Positions 63,636 through 64,000 of a stretch of DNA of 64,000 nt are shown piece after piece (positions within the stretch are counted from its first letter, which is position 1; each line of letters begins with the position of its first letter). Source of the stretch: an uncultured Alphaproteobacteria bacterium (GTDB lineage Bacteria; Pseudomonadota; Alphaproteobacteria; RF32; CAG-239). The notes beneath the pieces were generated by a model that saw only the letters and a list, made by a program, of their open reading frames with translations, searched no databases and was not told the DNA's origin. The position numbers were made by a program, and so were the translations under genes. The stretch covers positions 67,775 through 131,774 of the forward strand of contig CAKQNT010000003.1 in the NCBI GenBank assembly GCA_934255405.1, read 5' to 3'.

Positions 63636-63775
63636 TTGCCATCTAAGTCTTCCCCTTGACGGGGCGCGAGGATAAGTAGAGTGCCATATAAGTCTTCCCC
63701 CTTGACGGGGCGCGAAGATAGGGAGAGTGCCATATAAGTCTTCCCCCTCGACGGGGGAAGATTTAGATGGGGGTG
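63636..63775 (+). repeat. Family A tandem array, three 46-bp-spaced copies
   Basis: Units begin TGCCAT at 63636, 63682 and 63728, a spacing of exactly 46 bp. Each contains AAGTCTTCCCC(C)TTGACGGGG or a one-base variant. The first two end in CGCGAGGATA-type sequence and the third in the GGGGAAGATTTAGATGGGGGTG form seen elsewhere. The gap 63560-63983 consists of this array, an inverted copy, a family B fragment and the leader of the next flagellin gene. Confidence 0.88.
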
Positions 63776-63803
63776 AAAAAGGAGCAACTTATTTGCAATA
63801 TTG

Positions 63804-63846
63804 TCACCCCCACCAAACCTCCCCCGTCAAGGGGGAGGATTTATAA
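63804..63846 (-). repeat. GC-rich palindromic repeat, family A inverted copy
   Basis: CACCCCCACCAAACCTCCCC followed by CGTCAAGGGGGAGG is the reverse complement of copy 1 at 2815-2856. It faces the tandem array, so the two could pair into a long hairpin. A further degenerate copy may lie at about 63868-63897. Confidence 0.8.
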
Positions 63847-63910
63847 GGAATTGTTTTTTTATATTACCATCGCGCCTGTCGAGAGGGAGGATAGAGGTAA
63901 TGTAAATAAA

Positions 63911-63943
63911 GGAGCAAAGTCATCGCCGTTCGCGCAATGACCT
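63911..63943. repeat. Family B repeat fragment, copy 4
   Basis: GGAGCAAAGTCATCGCCGTTCGCGCAATGAC carries the arm and CGCAATGAC end of family B. It is short and degenerate. Confidence 0.5.
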
Positions 63944-63983
63944 TGTAGGAAAATAACATTGTAGGAAGAGGAGTAAAGAGAGT

Positions 63984-64000
63984 ATGACCGGAAAGATAAG
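63984..64000 (+). CDS. Second flagellin gene (3' partial, cut by window end)
   Basis: ATGACCGGAAAGATAAG encodes MTGKI, as in the flagellin at 33971. The last 32 nt of the window, from AGGAG through this start, are identical to 33956-33987. The copy lies about 420 nt after the Avd-like gene, the usual place for a DGR target. Only 17 coding bases are visible, so its domain content is inferred. Confidence 0.75.

Noticed and set aside
63636..63846. CRISPR array
   Set aside because: The repeated units are contiguous 46-bp-spaced palindromes with similar sequence between cores, not unique spacers. One copy is inverted, and no cas genes are present.
1..64000. tRNA, rRNA and riboswitch genes
   Set aside because: I scanned the gaps for tRNA arms, rRNA-like blocks and familiar riboswitch cores and saw none. 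Hairpins found were terminators or repeats. A covariance-model search would be decisive.
61280..64000. Prophage carrying the DGR
   Set aside because: No capsid, tail, terminase or integrase gene is present on the visible side, and the neighbours are housekeeping transporters and a flagellin. Sequence to the right is unseen.

Overview
The window looks like the chromosome of a low-GC, Gram-negative alphaproteobacterium, probably one of the uncultured animal-gut lineages (the lineage is inference). Supporting signs are a tolC-popZ-valS block with a PopZ-type polar organiser, a DUF4167 gene next to prmC, an alphaproteobacterial sigma-32, and lipid A synthesis through LpxI rather than LpxH. Most of the sequence is ordinary core genome.

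Layout. 1-1.4 kb: 3' part of a secreted protein with a DUF1566-like (Lcl C-terminal, C-type-lectin-like) domain. 1.5-8 kb: MFS transporter, small lipoprotein-argS, gap-pgk. 8.3-13.2 kb: a large unknown protein and a secreted Cys-rich protein with two DUF1566-like domains. 13.6-24.8 kb: glgP, tolC, popZ, valS, eno, dCMP deaminase, a LuxR-type regulator and a glycine-zipper lipoprotein. 25-33.6 kb: asnS, a secreted unknown, rpoH, a small ORF, prmC, DUF4167, a membrane metallophosphoesterase, clpB. 34-36 kb: a flagellin whose outer domains are replaced by a beta-rich region and a DUF1566-like domain. 36.2-40.5 kb: topA-dprA-plsY leftward. 40.6-53.4 kb: a long envelope cluster pyrH-frr-uppS-cdsA-rseP-bamA-lpxD-fabZ-lpxA-lpxI-lpxB-comEC. 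53.5-61.3 kb: a macro-like protein, HxlR regulator, FadL-type porin, ybaK, a ygiW-qseBC-like operon, tspO, an unknown and an ArsB/NhaD-type transporter. 61.7-63.6 kb: a diversity-generating retroelement (DGR). The last 17 bases are the start of a second flagellin gene.

The main discovery is the DGR and its likely targets. An A-rich template repeat (TR, about 61729-61846) precedes a reverse transcriptase with the DGR signature IGxxxSQ and a YVDD active site. An Avd-like helical protein follows. Four regions elsewhere have the same codon layout as the TR, with TR AAY (Asn) codons replaced by varied residues: one in the partial protein at 5', two in the 778-aa secreted protein, and one inside the flagellin. 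A 32-nt stretch identical to the flagellin start lies directly downstream of the DGR, so a second flagellin, probably the nearest target, begins at the right edge. The picture is a retroelement that diversifies a lectin-like domain carried on secreted Cys-rich proteins and on a flagellar filament subunit. The TR and the VRs inside the window also differ at many non-adenine positions, so those VRs are not fresh copies of this TR.

Three intergenic repeat families recur. A GC-rich palindrome occurs on both sides of flagellin copy 1 and as a 46-bp tandem array beside the DGR. A GCAATCCATC palindrome recurs in accessory gaps. A third element sits at the 3' ends of leftward genes.
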